DNA from: JALHST01 sp038316335
GTDB taxonomy: Bacteria > Bacteroidota > Bacteroidia > Flavobacteriales > Flavobacteriaceae
NCBI GenBank assembly: GCA_038316335.1
Contig: JBBQAM010000021.1
Location: forward strand, 1 to 62,152
Reading direction: 5' to 3'
DNA length: 62,152 nt
The position numbers were made by a program, and so were the translations under genes. Positions 32,097 through 41,558 of this stretch are shown here, in pieces; within the stretch, counting starts at the first letter, position 1; the number at the start of each line of letters is the position of its first letter. A model generated the notes under the pieces. The model saw nothing but the letters and a program-made list of their open reading frames with translations, searched no databases and had not been told where the DNA came from.

Positions 32097-33332
32097 TCAG
32101 AGTAATTTACGGATATACTCCATGATTTGGACGCTGGCCCCTTTGTTTTCTACAACATAACTACTATTTATGGTACCCGTCCTTGCAAGAAATAGGGGGT
32201 CTTTAAAAAAACGATCCATAAGCAAGGCTAAATCATCCTTCGATCGAACGACGTGAATCCCTTGCTTGGCAACAAGGTCATTCGCCTCTTTGAAATTTCG
32301 GTACTTAGGACCTATGATCACCGGAATTCCGAAAGCCGCCGGTTCCAGTGTGTTATGTAACCCGGTAGCAAAACCGCCCCCGACATATGCCACATCGGCA
32401 TAGCTATATATTTTGGTCAAAAGGCCAATGCTGTCGATGATCAAAACATCGCAATCGGTTGCATCGCGAAGTTCTAATTCTGAGTACAAGCAACTTTTCT
32501 TGTGGATATTTTTTTGTAGGTTTTCAATATGATCTGATTTTATAGTGTGGGGGGCCAAGACGTATTTAAGGGCATTTTGTGGGCGATTTATGCACGCTAT
32601 CAAAAGTGATTCATCCTCGGGCCATGTGCTTCCGGCGACCACACAAAATTGTTTTCCTTTAAATCGTTCCATAAATGATACCCTATTGTCGCGGGCCAGT
32701 ATTTCAGAAACTCGATCAAAACGGGTATCCCCGCTTACCGTGCAATTCGAATAACCTATAGACTCAAGTAACTTCTTGGAATTTTCATCCTGAACAAAGA
32801 AATGGGCAAATGTGCTTAAAGCGTTGCGCAGGAATCCTCCGTAAGTCCTAAAATAAATTTGGTTTGGTTTAAAAATTGCCGAAATCAACAGGGTGGGAAT
32901 ATTTTTATCCCCTAGCGCCTTTAAATAATTGGGCCATATTTCGTATTTGACGAAGATGGCCAGTTTCGGATGCGTCAATCGAAGAAAACGCGCCACATTT
33001 TTTTGGGTGTCCAACGGAAGATAAACGGTGATATCAGCGTCACCGGTATTTTTCTTTATTTCATAACCCGATGGAGAGAAGAAGGTTATCAGGATTTTAT
33101 GGTCGGCATAGGCATGTTTTAATTTTTTGATAACGGGAAGGCCTTGTTCGTATTCTCCTAAGGACGCCACATGGATCCAAATGATGGCATCGGTTTTGAG
33201 AATCGTCTGTTGTAAAGTGAAAAACGTTTGTGTCCTTCCTTTTACAAAAAGCTTGATTTTTGGATGGAAGAACGCCACTATCCGGAGGGAGAATCCTACA
33301 AGTATTACAACAAGATTATATAAATAATACAC
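32097..33332 (-). CDS. kdtA: 3-deoxy-D-manno-octulosonic acid (Kdo) transferase
   Basis: The protein transfers Kdo from CMP-Kdo to lipid A precursor at the inner membrane, the first step of core lipopolysaccharide assembly. It has an N-terminal membrane segment, WIHVASLGEYEQGLPVIKK with the catalytic Glu, FVKYEIWPNYL, VAGSTWPEDE and YVGGGFATGLHNTLEPAAFGIPVIIGP. Starting at GTG 33332 gives 411 residues and the family-typical N-terminus. A longer frame to 33575 would overlap the divergent DegT gene. The lipoprotein gene follows directly. Confidence 0.93.
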   Translation of the reverse strand: MYYLYNLVVILVGFSLRIVAFFHPKIKLFVKGRTQTFFTLQQTILKTDAIIWIHVASLGEYEQGLPVIKKLKHAYADHKILITFFSPSGYEIKKNTGDADITVYLPLDTQKNVARFLRLTHPKLAIFVKYEIWPNYLKALGDKNIPTLLISAIFKPNQIYFRTYGGFLRNALSTFAHFFVQDENSKKLLESIGYSNCTVSGDTRFDRVSEILARDNRVSFMERFKGKQFCVVAGSTWPEDESLLIACINRPQNALKYVLAPHTIKSDHIENLQKNIHKKSCLYSELELRDATDCDVLIIDSIGLLTKIYSYADVAYVGGGFATGLHNTLEPAAFGIPVIIGPKYRNFKEANDLVAKQGIHVVRSKDDLALLMDRFFKDPLFLARTGTINSSYVVENKGASVQIMEYIRKLL

Positions 33333-33413
33333 CGATAGTTCGTTTAGTACGAAAATACATTTCTTTAGAGAATAGTTGCTTATTTTTGTGCCATTACTAA
33401 AAGAAGCCCGAGA

Positions 33414-34568
33414 ATGCGAAAGATACAAATGGTCGATCTGAATGGCCAGTACCAAGAAATCAAAGAGGAGGTTAACGAAGCTATAGCCAATATTATGGAA
33501 ACGACGGCTTTTATCAACGGGCCCGAGGTACATGCCTTTCAGAAAGAATTGGAGGATTATTTGGGCGTATCGCATGTTATACCCTGTGCTAATGGTACCG
33601 ATGCCTTGCAGATTGCCATGATGGGACTCGGCCTTAGCCCGGGAGATGAGGTCATTACGGCCGATTTCACATTTGCCGCTACGGTCGAGGTTATCGCCTT
33701 GCTACAATTGACCCCGGTTTTGGTCGACGTTTGCCCCGACACATTCAACATCGATATAAAAGCCATTGAAAGGGCCATTGGTCCTAAGACAAAGGCCATC
33801 GTTCCCGTACATCTCTTTGGTCAATGTGCACCGATGGAAGCTATTTTAGACCTTGCAAAAAAACATGGGCTATTTGTCATAGAAGACAATGCCCAGGCGA
33901 TTGGTGCCGATTACACCTTTAAAGACGGCAACAAAAAAAAGGCTGGCACCTTAGGGCATGTAGGATGCACTTCCTTTTTTCCTTCGAAGAACCTAGGTTG
34001 CTATGGTGATGGCGGTGCGATTTTTACACATGACGCTAATTTGGCGCATACGTTGCGTGGGATCGTCAACCATGGGATGTATGAACGCTACCATCATGAC
34101 GTGGTCGGTGTCAACTCCCGATTAGATTCTATTCAAGCTGCCGTACTTCGTGCGAAACTTCCAAAATTGGATGCGTATTGCAACCGACGTCGGGAAGCGG
34201 CCAGATTATATTCAAAGGCCTTTAAGGGTCAAAAAAATATTGTGGTTCCCAAGACGGTCAATGGTTGCGAAGGAATCTGTGACACTTGTGATTGCCATGT
34301 TTTTCATCAATATACGTTGCGGATTACCAATGGAAAAAGAGATGATTTGGTAAAATTCCTCTCGGAACACGGCATACCCTGTGGCGTTTATTACCCCATA
34401 CCGTTGCACCGGCAAAAGGCGTATCTCGATACACGTTATAAGGAAGATGACTTTCCTGTGACCAACCAATTGGTCAACGAGGTCATTTCCTTACCGATGC
34501 ACACCGAATTGGATGAAGAGCAGATAGGTTTTATCGTAAACAAAGTTATTGACTTTATAAATACGTGA
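33414..34568 (+). CDS. DegT/DnrJ/EryC1 sugar aminotransferase
   Basis: The 384-residue PLP enzyme has the DegT layout: QMVDLNGQYQEIKEE, PCANGTDALQIAM, DFTFAATVEVI, the EDNAQAIGA motif (157-165) and the PLP lysine Lys192 in SFFPSKNLGCYGDGG. It makes amino sugars from ketosugar nucleotides for surface polysaccharide or lipopolysaccharide. An insertion with four Cys at 285-294 (CEGICDTCDC) precedes HVFHQYTLR. It is divergent from the Kdo transferase and followed by galE, which fits cell-surface sugar synthesis. Confidence 0.92.
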   Translation: MRKIQMVDLNGQYQEIKEEVNEAIANIMETTAFINGPEVHAFQKELEDYLGVSHVIPCANGTDALQIAMMGLGLSPGDEVITADFTFAATVEVIALLQLTPVLVDVCPDTFNIDIKAIERAIGPKTKAIVPVHLFGQCAPMEAILDLAKKHGLFVIEDNAQAIGADYTFKDGNKKKAGTLGHVGCTSFFPSKNLGCYGDGGAIFTHDANLAHTLRGIVNHGMYERYHHDVVGVNSRLDSIQAAVLRAKLPKLDAYCNRRREAARLYSKAFKGQKNIVVPKTVNGCEGICDTCDCHVFHQYTLRITNGKRDDLVKFLSEHGIPCGVYYPIPLHRQKAYLDTRYKEDDFPVTNQLVNEVISLPMHTELDEEQIGFIVNKVIDFINT

Positions 34569-34722
34569 TCATGGGAAGTGTTTAGGCCGATACTAGCGTG
34601 ATTTGAATACAAACAAATTTGCTAGCTTTAATGAAGGTCTGAAAAGAATGCAAATTGAAAATCATACTTCCTGAGAAGGAGTACTGTTATAAATTCATAC
34701 TTTAAAAATCTAATACGCTATT

Positions 34723-35748
34723 ATGAAAATACTGGTGACAGGAGGTCTCGGATTTATCGGGTCGCATACTGTAGTTGAATTACAAGATGAAGGTTTTGAG
34801 GTGGTCATCATCGATGACTGTTCGAATTCATCAGAAACCGTTCTTGAAGGCATCAAGGCAATTACCGGGAAAATGCCCCTTTTTGAAAAATTCGATTTAA
34901 AGGAAAAGGCCTTGGTCGAGGATTTTTTTAAACGGCATCATGATGTTGCGGGCGTAATACACTTTGCGGCTTCAAAGGCCGTTGGTGAAAGCGTATCCAA
35001 CCCTTTGCGTTATTACGAGAATAATATCGGCACCTTGGTCTATATCCTTAAAGAGCTTGTCAAAAAGAAAACGGCAAACTTTATCTTTAGTTCTTCATGC
35101 ACGATATATGGTCAGGCTGATAAAATGCCCATATCCGAAAATGCACCAACTAAACCGGCCGAGTCTCCTTACGGGAATACCAAACAGATGGGAGAGGAAA
35201 TAATTGCAGACACCTGCAAGGTAACCCCGGGATTGAATGCCATTTCACTGCGATATTTTAATCCCATGGGGGCGCACCCCAGCTCAAAGATCGGGGAATT
35301 GCCCATTGGTGTTCCACAGAACCTAGTGCCCTTCATTACACAAACGGGTATCGGTATTCGGGAACAAGTGTCAGTTTTCGGTAATGACTATCCAACAAGC
35401 GATGGTACCTGCATTCGGGACTATATTTACGTCGTCGATCTGGCAAAGGCCCATGTCGTAGCGCTGCAACGCCTATTACAGTCTAAGAATACCGACAATT
35501 ACGAAGTTTTCAATGTTGGTACAGGTACGGGGACTTCCGTTTTGGAAGTTATCCATAGTTTTGAGAAAATTGCAGGGATCAAATTGAATTATAAGATCGT
35601 AGAAAGACGCCCTGGCGATATAACAGAGGCATACGCCGACACGCGCAAGGCCAACAAGGTCCTTGGTTGGCAGGCCCAATATTCATTGGATCAAGCCATG
35701 AAATCAGCTTGGGACTGGGAACAGGTAATTCACAAAAGGCACTCGTAG
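34723..35748 (+). CDS. galE: UDP-glucose 4-epimerase
   Basis: The 341-residue extended short-chain dehydrogenase has the NAD-binding motif GGLGFIGSH (7-15), the YGNTK catalytic Tyr-xxx-Lys stretch (SPYGNTKQMGEE) and the galE-specific LRYFNPMGAHPSS and DGTCIRDYIYVVDLAKAH. It interconverts UDP-glucose and UDP-galactose for surface polysaccharides. It lies 154 bp after the aminotransferase gene. Length and motifs are normal for the family. Confidence 0.96.
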   Translation: MKILVTGGLGFIGSHTVVELQDEGFEVVIIDDCSNSSETVLEGIKAITGKMPLFEKFDLKEKALVEDFFKRHHDVAGVIHFAASKAVGESVSNPLRYYENNIGTLVYILKELVKKKTANFIFSSSCTIYGQADKMPISENAPTKPAESPYGNTKQMGEEIIADTCKVTPGLNAISLRYFNPMGAHPSSKIGELPIGVPQNLVPFITQTGIGIREQVSVFGNDYPTSDGTCIRDYIYVVDLAKAHVVALQRLLQSKNTDNYEVFNVGTGTGTSVLEVIHSFEKIAGIKLNYKIVERRPGDITEAYADTRKANKVLGWQAQYSLDQAMKSAWDWEQVIHKRHS

Positions 35749-35809
35749 AATATCGTAGAATTTAAGGATTCAATCGAACCATCGACCAGGAATAATCGTA
35801 TAGTAAGGT

Positions 35810-36163
35810 ATGATAATGAATTTTCCCAATAGCGCCGTATTGCTTCAGCATTCACAAAAGGAAGCCATGTACCCTAAATTGGTGGCGCAATTAGAAAAGG
35901 ATTTTGTCTTGGCCAACATTTCGTTCGAATTGGCCCAAGACATTGCCCCGAACGAACTCAAGATTATTTTGCATGAAAAGATATATGTGCTGATCATGGA
36001 GAAATTTTCCGATTACCTGAATCTATTGTATATTGTTGATGTTCCTGAAAAGGCCATTCGCGAAATTGTAGTAACCGATGTGGTTGAGGTTGCAGAACAG
36101 GTCACATTCCTTATCCTAAAACGCGAACTGCAAAAGGTTTGGTTAAAATCAAAATACTCCTAG
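35810..36163 (+). CDS. Conserved hypothetical protein
   Basis: The 117-residue helical, cytoplasmic protein (FPNSAVLLQHSQKEAMYPKL, then NELKIILHEKIYVLIMEKFS and KAIREIVVTDVVEVAEQVT) is not recognised as a named family. Alternation of acidic and hydrophobic residues suggests four helices. An ATG two codons downstream (35816) is an equal start. It lies 61 bp after galE and convergently faces an outer-membrane barrel gene. Confidence 0.65.
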   Translation: MIMNFPNSAVLLQHSQKEAMYPKLVAQLEKDFVLANISFELAQDIAPNELKIILHEKIYVLIMEKFSDYLNLLYIVDVPEKAIREIVVTDVVEVAEQVTFLILKRELQKVWLKSKYS

Positions 36164-36191
36164 GTTTATTGAGGAAGAATAATTGCATCGT

Positions 36192-36707
36192 TCAAAAATA
36201 TACCCGGACGAAAGGCATCCAAGCATTCGGATAAATACTTTTGTCGACGTTATAAAGCACATCATAACGAACTCCTACCGTAAAATTTTGGTTCACAAAA
36301 CCAATCCCTAAAAATAGGGCTTGTGACCAGTAATTGTTCTCCAATCGAAGGATGCCGTCGTCATACGACCTGTTGATGCGAAGTTCCTCGAATTCTGCCG
36401 ACACCTGAAGAAATTGAACGGGATTGTAAAGGGAAATCCAGCTTCCGCCATAAGCAAGAAGTGCATCGTCCCTGAATTTTGAATAGCTAAATAGTAAGCC
36501 CGGACCTGTAGCAAACTGCGTATTGAACTCGTATATGGCACTCGGGGAAATCGTTGCATTGAACCCACCATTCGCAAATCCTAGGCCAATACCACCCCCA
36601 AAGCGTACATTTTGCCAAAAATCATTGCTAATATTCCTATTTTGGCCTCTACCGATAACTACGAAAAAAACAAAAAAAATGCTCCAAAACATGTTTCTGT
36701 AGGACAT
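36192..36707 (-). CDS. Small outer-membrane beta-barrel protein next to sucA
   Basis: The 171-residue protein has a signal peptide (MSYRNMFWSIFFVFFVVIGRG) and strands rich in Gly and aromatic residues (RFGGGIGLGFANGGFNATIS, LLFSYSKFRDDALLAYGG, YWSQALFLGIGF and NFTVGVRYDVLYN). It ends with a terminal aromatic F (PFVRVYF) that suits barrel insertion. Family members in Bacteroidota are often labelled alpha-ketoglutarate decarboxylase merely because they adjoin sucA. The sequence shows no such enzyme; I would treat it as an outer-membrane barrel of unknown function. Confidence 0.8.
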   Translation of the reverse strand: MSYRNMFWSIFFVFFVVIGRGQNRNISNDFWQNVRFGGGIGLGFANGGFNATISPSAIYEFNTQFATGPGLLFSYSKFRDDALLAYGGSWISLYNPVQFLQVSAEFEELRINRSYDDGILRLENNYWSQALFLGIGFVNQNFTVGVRYDVLYNVDKSIYPNAWMPFVRVYF

Positions 36708-36917
36708 AAATTGGATTTTTAATTGCTATTTTTAATTTTTTGGGATATTGGGAGCTAAGATACGATCAGAAATAGTAAATGTTGTATTTTTGATGTGATT
36801 TTATGGGCCGCATGTCACCAAAGGTTTGAGGGTCGTTTTGAAGAAAGCTTACTTCAGACAAAATGAGTCATGTACCTATTGAAATCGATAAATTTAATTA
36901 ATGCTATTGCACTTTAA

Positions 36918-39722
36918 ATGGATAGATTTTCCTTTTTAAATACCGCGCATACCTCATTTTTTGCGGACTTATACGATAAATATCTCAAGAATCCTGACAG
37001 CATTGAACCAAGTTGGCGTGCATTTTTTCAAGGATTTGATTTTGGGGTCGAAAGTTCCTTGGATGAACTCGATATTGAGCCAAAAGGTAGTGGAGGGCCA
37101 GGTCTATCGGGGCAGCCTACCGAGATGCCACATTCCTTGCAAAAGGAATTTCAAGTACTCAAATTGATCGATGGGTATAGAAGTAGGGGGCATTTGTTCA
37201 CAAAGACCAATCCGGTTCGCGAAAGGCGGCAGTATACACCAACCTTGGCCATTCATAATTTTGGGCTTACCGAAAGTGACTTGAACACCCTATTTAATGC
37301 GGGTGAAATTTTGGGGATCGGCACGGCTACCTTACGTGAAATTATTGATCATCTACAAAAAATATATTGTGAGGCAATCGGGGTCGAATATATGTACATT
37401 CGAAGCCCAGAACGTATCGAATGGATACAGAATTGGTTGAATATCAATGATAATCATCCGAAATATGATGCGGAACGAAAAAAATATATCCTAAGAAAAC
37501 TAAATCAGGCGGTTTCCTTCGAGGGTTTTTTGCATACCAAATATGTCGGCCAAAAACGTTTCTCCTTAGAAGGTAATGAGTCGCTTATCCCGGCTTTGGA
37601 TGCCGTGATCGAGCGAGCAGCTGAAATGGGTGTGGAGGAATTCGTCATGGGGATGGCCCATAGAGGCCGATTAAATGTGCTTACGAATATTTTTGGAAAA
37701 GCCGCTAAAGACATCTTTAGTGAATTTGATGGGAAGGACTATGAGGAAGAAATTTTTGATGGGGATGTGAAATATCATTTAGGTTGGACCTCGGTGCGCA
37801 AGACGGTTCAGGGAAATACCATAAAAATGAACATAGCGCCCAATCCGTCGCATTTGGAAACGGTAGGTGCGGTGGTAGAGGGGATTACTCGGGCCAAGCA
37901 AGATCAGTATTTTCCGAACGATTTTTCGAAAGTGTTGCCCATCGTTGTTCATGGCGATGCCGCCATTGCAGGACAGGGCATTGTATATGAGGTGGTACAA
38001 ATGGCCAATCTTGATGGCTATAAGACGAATGGAACCATTCATATTGTCGTCAATAACCAAATCGGGTTTACGACCAACTATCTCGATGCGCGAACATCGA
38101 CCTATTGCACCGATGTTGGCAAGGTCACTTTAAGTCCCGTACTTCATGTCAATGCCGATGATGCCGAGGCGGTAGTGCATGCCTCATTATTTGCATTGGA
38201 ATATCGAATGCGATTTAAGCGTGATGTGTTCCTGGATCTTTTGGGCTATCGAAAATATGGCCACAATGAAGGAGATGAACCCAGGTTTACACAACCTAAA
38301 CTTTATAAGGCGATTGCCAAGCATATGAACCCAAGGGACCTTTATGCCGAGCGTTTGATGGCCGAAGGTATTATTAAGGAAGGCTATGTGGCGCAGCTCG
38401 AAGAAGAATATAAGGCTTCCTTGGAAGAAGAATTGGAAGATTCCCGAAAGGCCGAAAAAACAATCATCACACCCTTTATGGCAGATGCTTGGAAAGGATT
38501 TGTCAATGTGCGCGAATGGGAAATGATGCAACCGATCGATACCTCCTTTGATAAGAAAAAGTTGACGGCAATCGCAAAGGTGCTCACCGAATTGCCGTCG
38601 AACAAGAAATTCTTGCGGAAGGTTGAAAAACTGATCAGCGACCGAAAGGGTATGTTCTTTGAAACCGATAACCTTGATTGGGCCATGGGTGAACTTTTGG
38701 CCTACGGTACCCTACTTGAGGAAGGATATGACGTTCGTATGTCGGGACAGGATGTCGAACGTGGGACGTTTTCGCACCGGCACGCCGTTTTGAAGGTGGA
38801 GGAAAGCGAAGAGGAAATACTACTTTTAAACCGAATTTCTGATAAGCAAGGTGTATTTCAAATTTACAATTCTCTTTTGTCTGAATATGGCGTCGTAGGA
38901 TTCGATTATGGCTATGCCATGGCGAGCCCGAACACGTTGACAATATGGGAAGCACAATTCGGGGATTTTAGCAATGGTGCCCAGATCATGATCGATCAGT
39001 ACATTTCTGCCGCCGAGGATAAATGGAAATTGCAGAACGGACTCGTACTGTTTTTGCCACATGGATATGAGGGTCAAGGGGCAGAGCATTCGTCGGCACG
39101 CATGGAACGTTATTTGCAATTATGTGCTAGGGACAATATGTTTATCGCCGATGTTACCACGCCTGCCCAGATGTTTCATATTCTGCGGAGACAGATGAAA
39201 GTCGATTTTCGAAAACCGCTTATAATATTTACGCCCAAAAGCCTTCTGCGCCATCCAAGGGCAGTTTCGACTGTTGATGAGTTTGCCTCGGGAAGTTTCC
39301 AGGAAGTATTAGACGATGTATCGGCCGATGTAAAAAAAATCAAATCATTGGTGTTTTGTACGGGCAAGTTCTACTATGATCTGCTGCTGGTGAAAGAGGA
39401 AACGAAACGGGACGATGTTGCCTTGGTACGATTGGAACAACTCTTTCCGTTGCCGACCGAACGAATGAAAAATATCATCACGAAATATAAACATGCCGAT
39501 GACCTGGTATGGGCGCAGGAGGAGCCGAGGAACATGGGAGCTTGGAGTCATTTGATGATGCATTTTGACGATGTGTCGAAATTTCGGGTGGCTTCCAGGA
39601 GATTTTATGCCTCACCTGCCGCGGGTAGTGCCGTTCGGTCCAAGCGGCGACATCAGCAGGTAATAGACTATGTTTTTGACAAGACCAAGGACAACATGGG
39701 TCGGCCCAATAATACAAATTAG
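36918..39722 (+). CDS. sucA: 2-oxoglutarate dehydrogenase E1 component
   Basis: The 934-residue thiamine-diphosphate enzyme decarboxylates 2-oxoglutarate in the TCA cycle and passes the succinyl group to E2. It begins FLNTAHTSFFADLYDKYLKN and has a conserved MAHRGRLNVL, HGDAAIAGQGIVYEVVQM, IVVNNQIGFTT, YGHNEGDEPRFTQP, DVERGTFSHRHAV, VGFDYGYAMASP, and LPHGYEGQGAEHSSARMERYL. Full length matches the family. sucB follows in the same direction 22 bp later, indicating one operon. Confidence 0.97.
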   Translation: MDRFSFLNTAHTSFFADLYDKYLKNPDSIEPSWRAFFQGFDFGVESSLDELDIEPKGSGGPGLSGQPTEMPHSLQKEFQVLKLIDGYRSRGHLFTKTNPVRERRQYTPTLAIHNFGLTESDLNTLFNAGEILGIGTATLREIIDHLQKIYCEAIGVEYMYIRSPERIEWIQNWLNINDNHPKYDAERKKYILRKLNQAVSFEGFLHTKYVGQKRFSLEGNESLIPALDAVIERAAEMGVEEFVMGMAHRGRLNVLTNIFGKAAKDIFSEFDGKDYEEEIFDGDVKYHLGWTSVRKTVQGNTIKMNIAPNPSHLETVGAVVEGITRAKQDQYFPNDFSKVLPIVVHGDAAIAGQGIVYEVVQMANLDGYKTNGTIHIVVNNQIGFTTNYLDARTSTYCTDVGKVTLSPVLHVNADDAEAVVHASLFALEYRMRFKRDVFLDLLGYRKYGHNEGDEPRFTQPKLYKAIAKHMNPRDLYAERLMAEGIIKEGYVAQLEEEYKASLEEELEDSRKAEKTIITPFMADAWKGFVNVREWEMMQPIDTSFDKKKLTAIAKVLTELPSNKKFLRKVEKLISDRKGMFFETDNLDWAMGELLAYGTLLEEGYDVRMSGQDVERGTFSHRHAVLKVEESEEEILLLNRISDKQGVFQIYNSLLSEYGVVGFDYGYAMASPNTLTIWEAQFGDFSNGAQIMIDQYISAAEDKWKLQNGLVLFLPHGYEGQGAEHSSARMERYLQLCARDNMFIADVTTPAQMFHILRRQMKVDFRKPLIIFTPKSLLRHPRAVSTVDEFASGSFQEVLDDVSADVKKIKSLVFCTGKFYYDLLLVKEETKRDDVALVRLEQLFPLPTERMKNIITKYKHADDLVWAQEEPRNMGAWSHLMMHFDDVSKFRVASRRFYASPAAGSAVRSKRRHQQVIDYVFDKTKDNMGRPNNTN

Positions 39723-39744
39723 GATAATATCAAATTAGACCATA

Positions 39745-40965
39745 ATGATTTTAGAAATGAAAGTGCCCTCCCCAGGGGAGTCGATCAAAGAGGTGGAAAT
39801 TGCAGAATGGCTTGTGAGCGATGGGGATTATGTAGAGAAAGACCAAGCGATTGCAGAAGTCGATTCAGACAAGGCCACCTTGGAACTACCTGCAGAGGAA
39901 AGCGGAATTATCACGCTCAAGGCCGAAGTAGGTGATGCGGTCGCCGTTGGCGCGGTAGTATGCCTCATTGATACCGATGCTGCAAGACCAAGTGGCACAA
40001 AAGAAGCATCTGGCAATAAGAAGGAAGCTCCTGAAGCAATTAAAAAAGAACCGGCAAAACCGAAAGAAGAACCTAAAAAAGTAACCTATGCTTCTGGAAC
40101 CCCTTCCCCGGCGGCAAAGAAAATATTAGATGAAAAAGGGATAGCTTCTGATACCGTAAAGGGATCGGGTCGTGATGGTAGAATTACAAAGGAAGATGCT
40201 GTGGAGGCCATTCCAGCTATGGGAACACCGACCGGAGGAAATCGGGGCGAAACGAGGTCCAAACTTTCTATGCTGCGGCGCAAAGTAGCAGAAAGATTGG
40301 TAGCGGCAAAAAACGAAACCGCCATGTTGACTACGTTTAATGAAGTGGATATGACTGCAATTTTTGGATTGCGGGATACCTATAAGGAAGAATTCAAGGA
40401 AAAGCATGGGGTTGGCCTTGGGTTTATGTCCTTCTTTACAAAAGCAGTGGTACGAGCACTTGAAATGTATCCTGCCGTGAATTCGATGATTGACGGAAAA
40501 GAGATGATATCGTATGATTTTTGTGATATCAGTATTGCTGTATCGGGGCCAAAAGGGTTGATGGTCCCCGTCATTCGAAATGCCGAGAACTTAACTTTTA
40601 GGGGTATAGAAGCCGAAGTCAAGCGCTTGGCGATCCGTGCGAGGGAAGGGGAGATAACAGTTGATGAAATGACAGGCGGTACCTTCACGATTACAAATGG
40701 CGGCGTTTTTGGATCCATGCTGTCAACGCCGATCATTAATCCACCCCAAAGCGCTATTTTGGGAATGCACAATATAGTTGAACGCCCTGTTGTGAAAGAG
40801 GGTGCCATTCTTGTGGCACCAATTATGTATGTGGCTCTTTCCTATGACCATCGTATAATTGACGGCAAGGAATCGGTCGGTTTTTTAGTGGCCGTAAAGG
40901 AAGCCTTGGAAAAGCCGGTCGAAATCTTGATGGGCGATAATGAGAAACGGGCATTGGAACTTTAG
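39745..40965 (+). CDS. sucB: 2-oxoglutarate dehydrogenase E2 (dihydrolipoyllysine succinyltransferase)
   Basis: The 406-residue E2 has one lipoyl domain (1-75; lipoyl-accepting Lys43 in EVDSDKATLEL), an Ala/Pro/Lys/Glu-rich linker, a peripheral subunit-binding domain around 117-155 (SPAAKKILDEKGIASDTVKG) and the catalytic domain ending in SYDHRIIDGKESVGFLV, which carries the active-site His and Asp. It forms the core of the complex with sucA, transferring succinyl groups to CoA. A terminator follows at 40986-41020. Confidence 0.97.
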   Translation: MILEMKVPSPGESIKEVEIAEWLVSDGDYVEKDQAIAEVDSDKATLELPAEESGIITLKAEVGDAVAVGAVVCLIDTDAARPSGTKEASGNKKEAPEAIKKEPAKPKEEPKKVTYASGTPSPAAKKILDEKGIASDTVKGSGRDGRITKEDAVEAIPAMGTPTGGNRGETRSKLSMLRRKVAERLVAAKNETAMLTTFNEVDMTAIFGLRDTYKEEFKEKHGVGLGFMSFFTKAVVRALEMYPAVNSMIDGKEMISYDFCDISIAVSGPKGLMVPVIRNAENLTFRGIEAEVKRLAIRAREGEITVDEMTGGTFTITNGGVFGSMLSTPIINPPQSAILGMHNIVERPVVKEGAILVAPIMYVALSYDHRIIDGKESVGFLVAVKEALEKPVEILMGDNEKRALEL

Positions 40966-40985
40966 CCAGGCATATAAATAAAGTC

Positions 40986-41020
40986 AAAGGCCAGCTCGCT
41001 CGGATCTGGCCTTTTTTTTT
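40986..41020 (+). terminator. Terminator of the sucA-sucB operon
   Basis: AAGGCCAG and CTGGCCTT arms enclose an 11-base loop, followed by ten T residues. Confidence 0.92.
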
Positions 41021-41065
41021 GGGCTCGCCTTTGAGAATCTAAAGGTCAGGGAATAACAAATGTTT

Positions 41066-41521
41066 TTATCTTTTAGATTTGGAATTTTTTAGATAAAGGC
41101 ATCGCTTTTTGTAATCGATAATGGCATCAGCTCCAATGAGTATATCTGCGCCAAGGATGCCATCAACGGGCAGTGCATTGTGTGTGATCAACGCTTCATT
41201 TACATGCACCAGGTCAAAGAGTACGATTTTTAAATGTTTCTTTTTCCAAGTACCGATGACGATTTTATTATTCGTGGCCATCAAGGTTTCCATATTCGTC
41301 GCCCCGGCTCCGGCCGCTTTTATCTGTGATTCTTGGGAAGTGAGTTTAAAAAAATCGGTTTTATCGAAGCCTACACAGGTGTTCGAAGCCCCGGTATCGA
41401 GAATAAAGCGGCCGGTAACCCCATTTATTTGAGCCACCAGCTCCAAATGGTTTGTCGCCGTGAACACCAAAGGGATTTTTATATATTTTTTATTCCCAAG
41501 AAATTTTTTGAGGCTGCTCAT
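41066..41521 (-). CDS. Retropepsin-like aspartic protease
   Basis: The 151-residue soluble protein carries the clan AA signature GRFILDTGASNTCVG with the catalytic Asp42 (DTGAS), followed by DGILGADILIGADAIIDYKKR at the C-terminus. One copy of the DTG suggests homodimer formation like retroviral proteases. No signal peptide is present. Its target is unknown. It lies divergently beside tatD, with only 37 bp between them. Confidence 0.85.
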   Translation of the reverse strand: MSSLKKFLGNKKYIKIPLVFTATNHLELVAQINGVTGRFILDTGASNTCVGFDKTDFFKLTSQESQIKAAGAGATNMETLMATNNKIVIGTWKKKHLKIVLFDLVHVNEALITHNALPVDGILGADILIGADAIIDYKKRCLYLKNSKSKR

Positions 41522-41558
41522 GCATCATTTTTGACAAAGATAATTCTATTTTTGTGAC

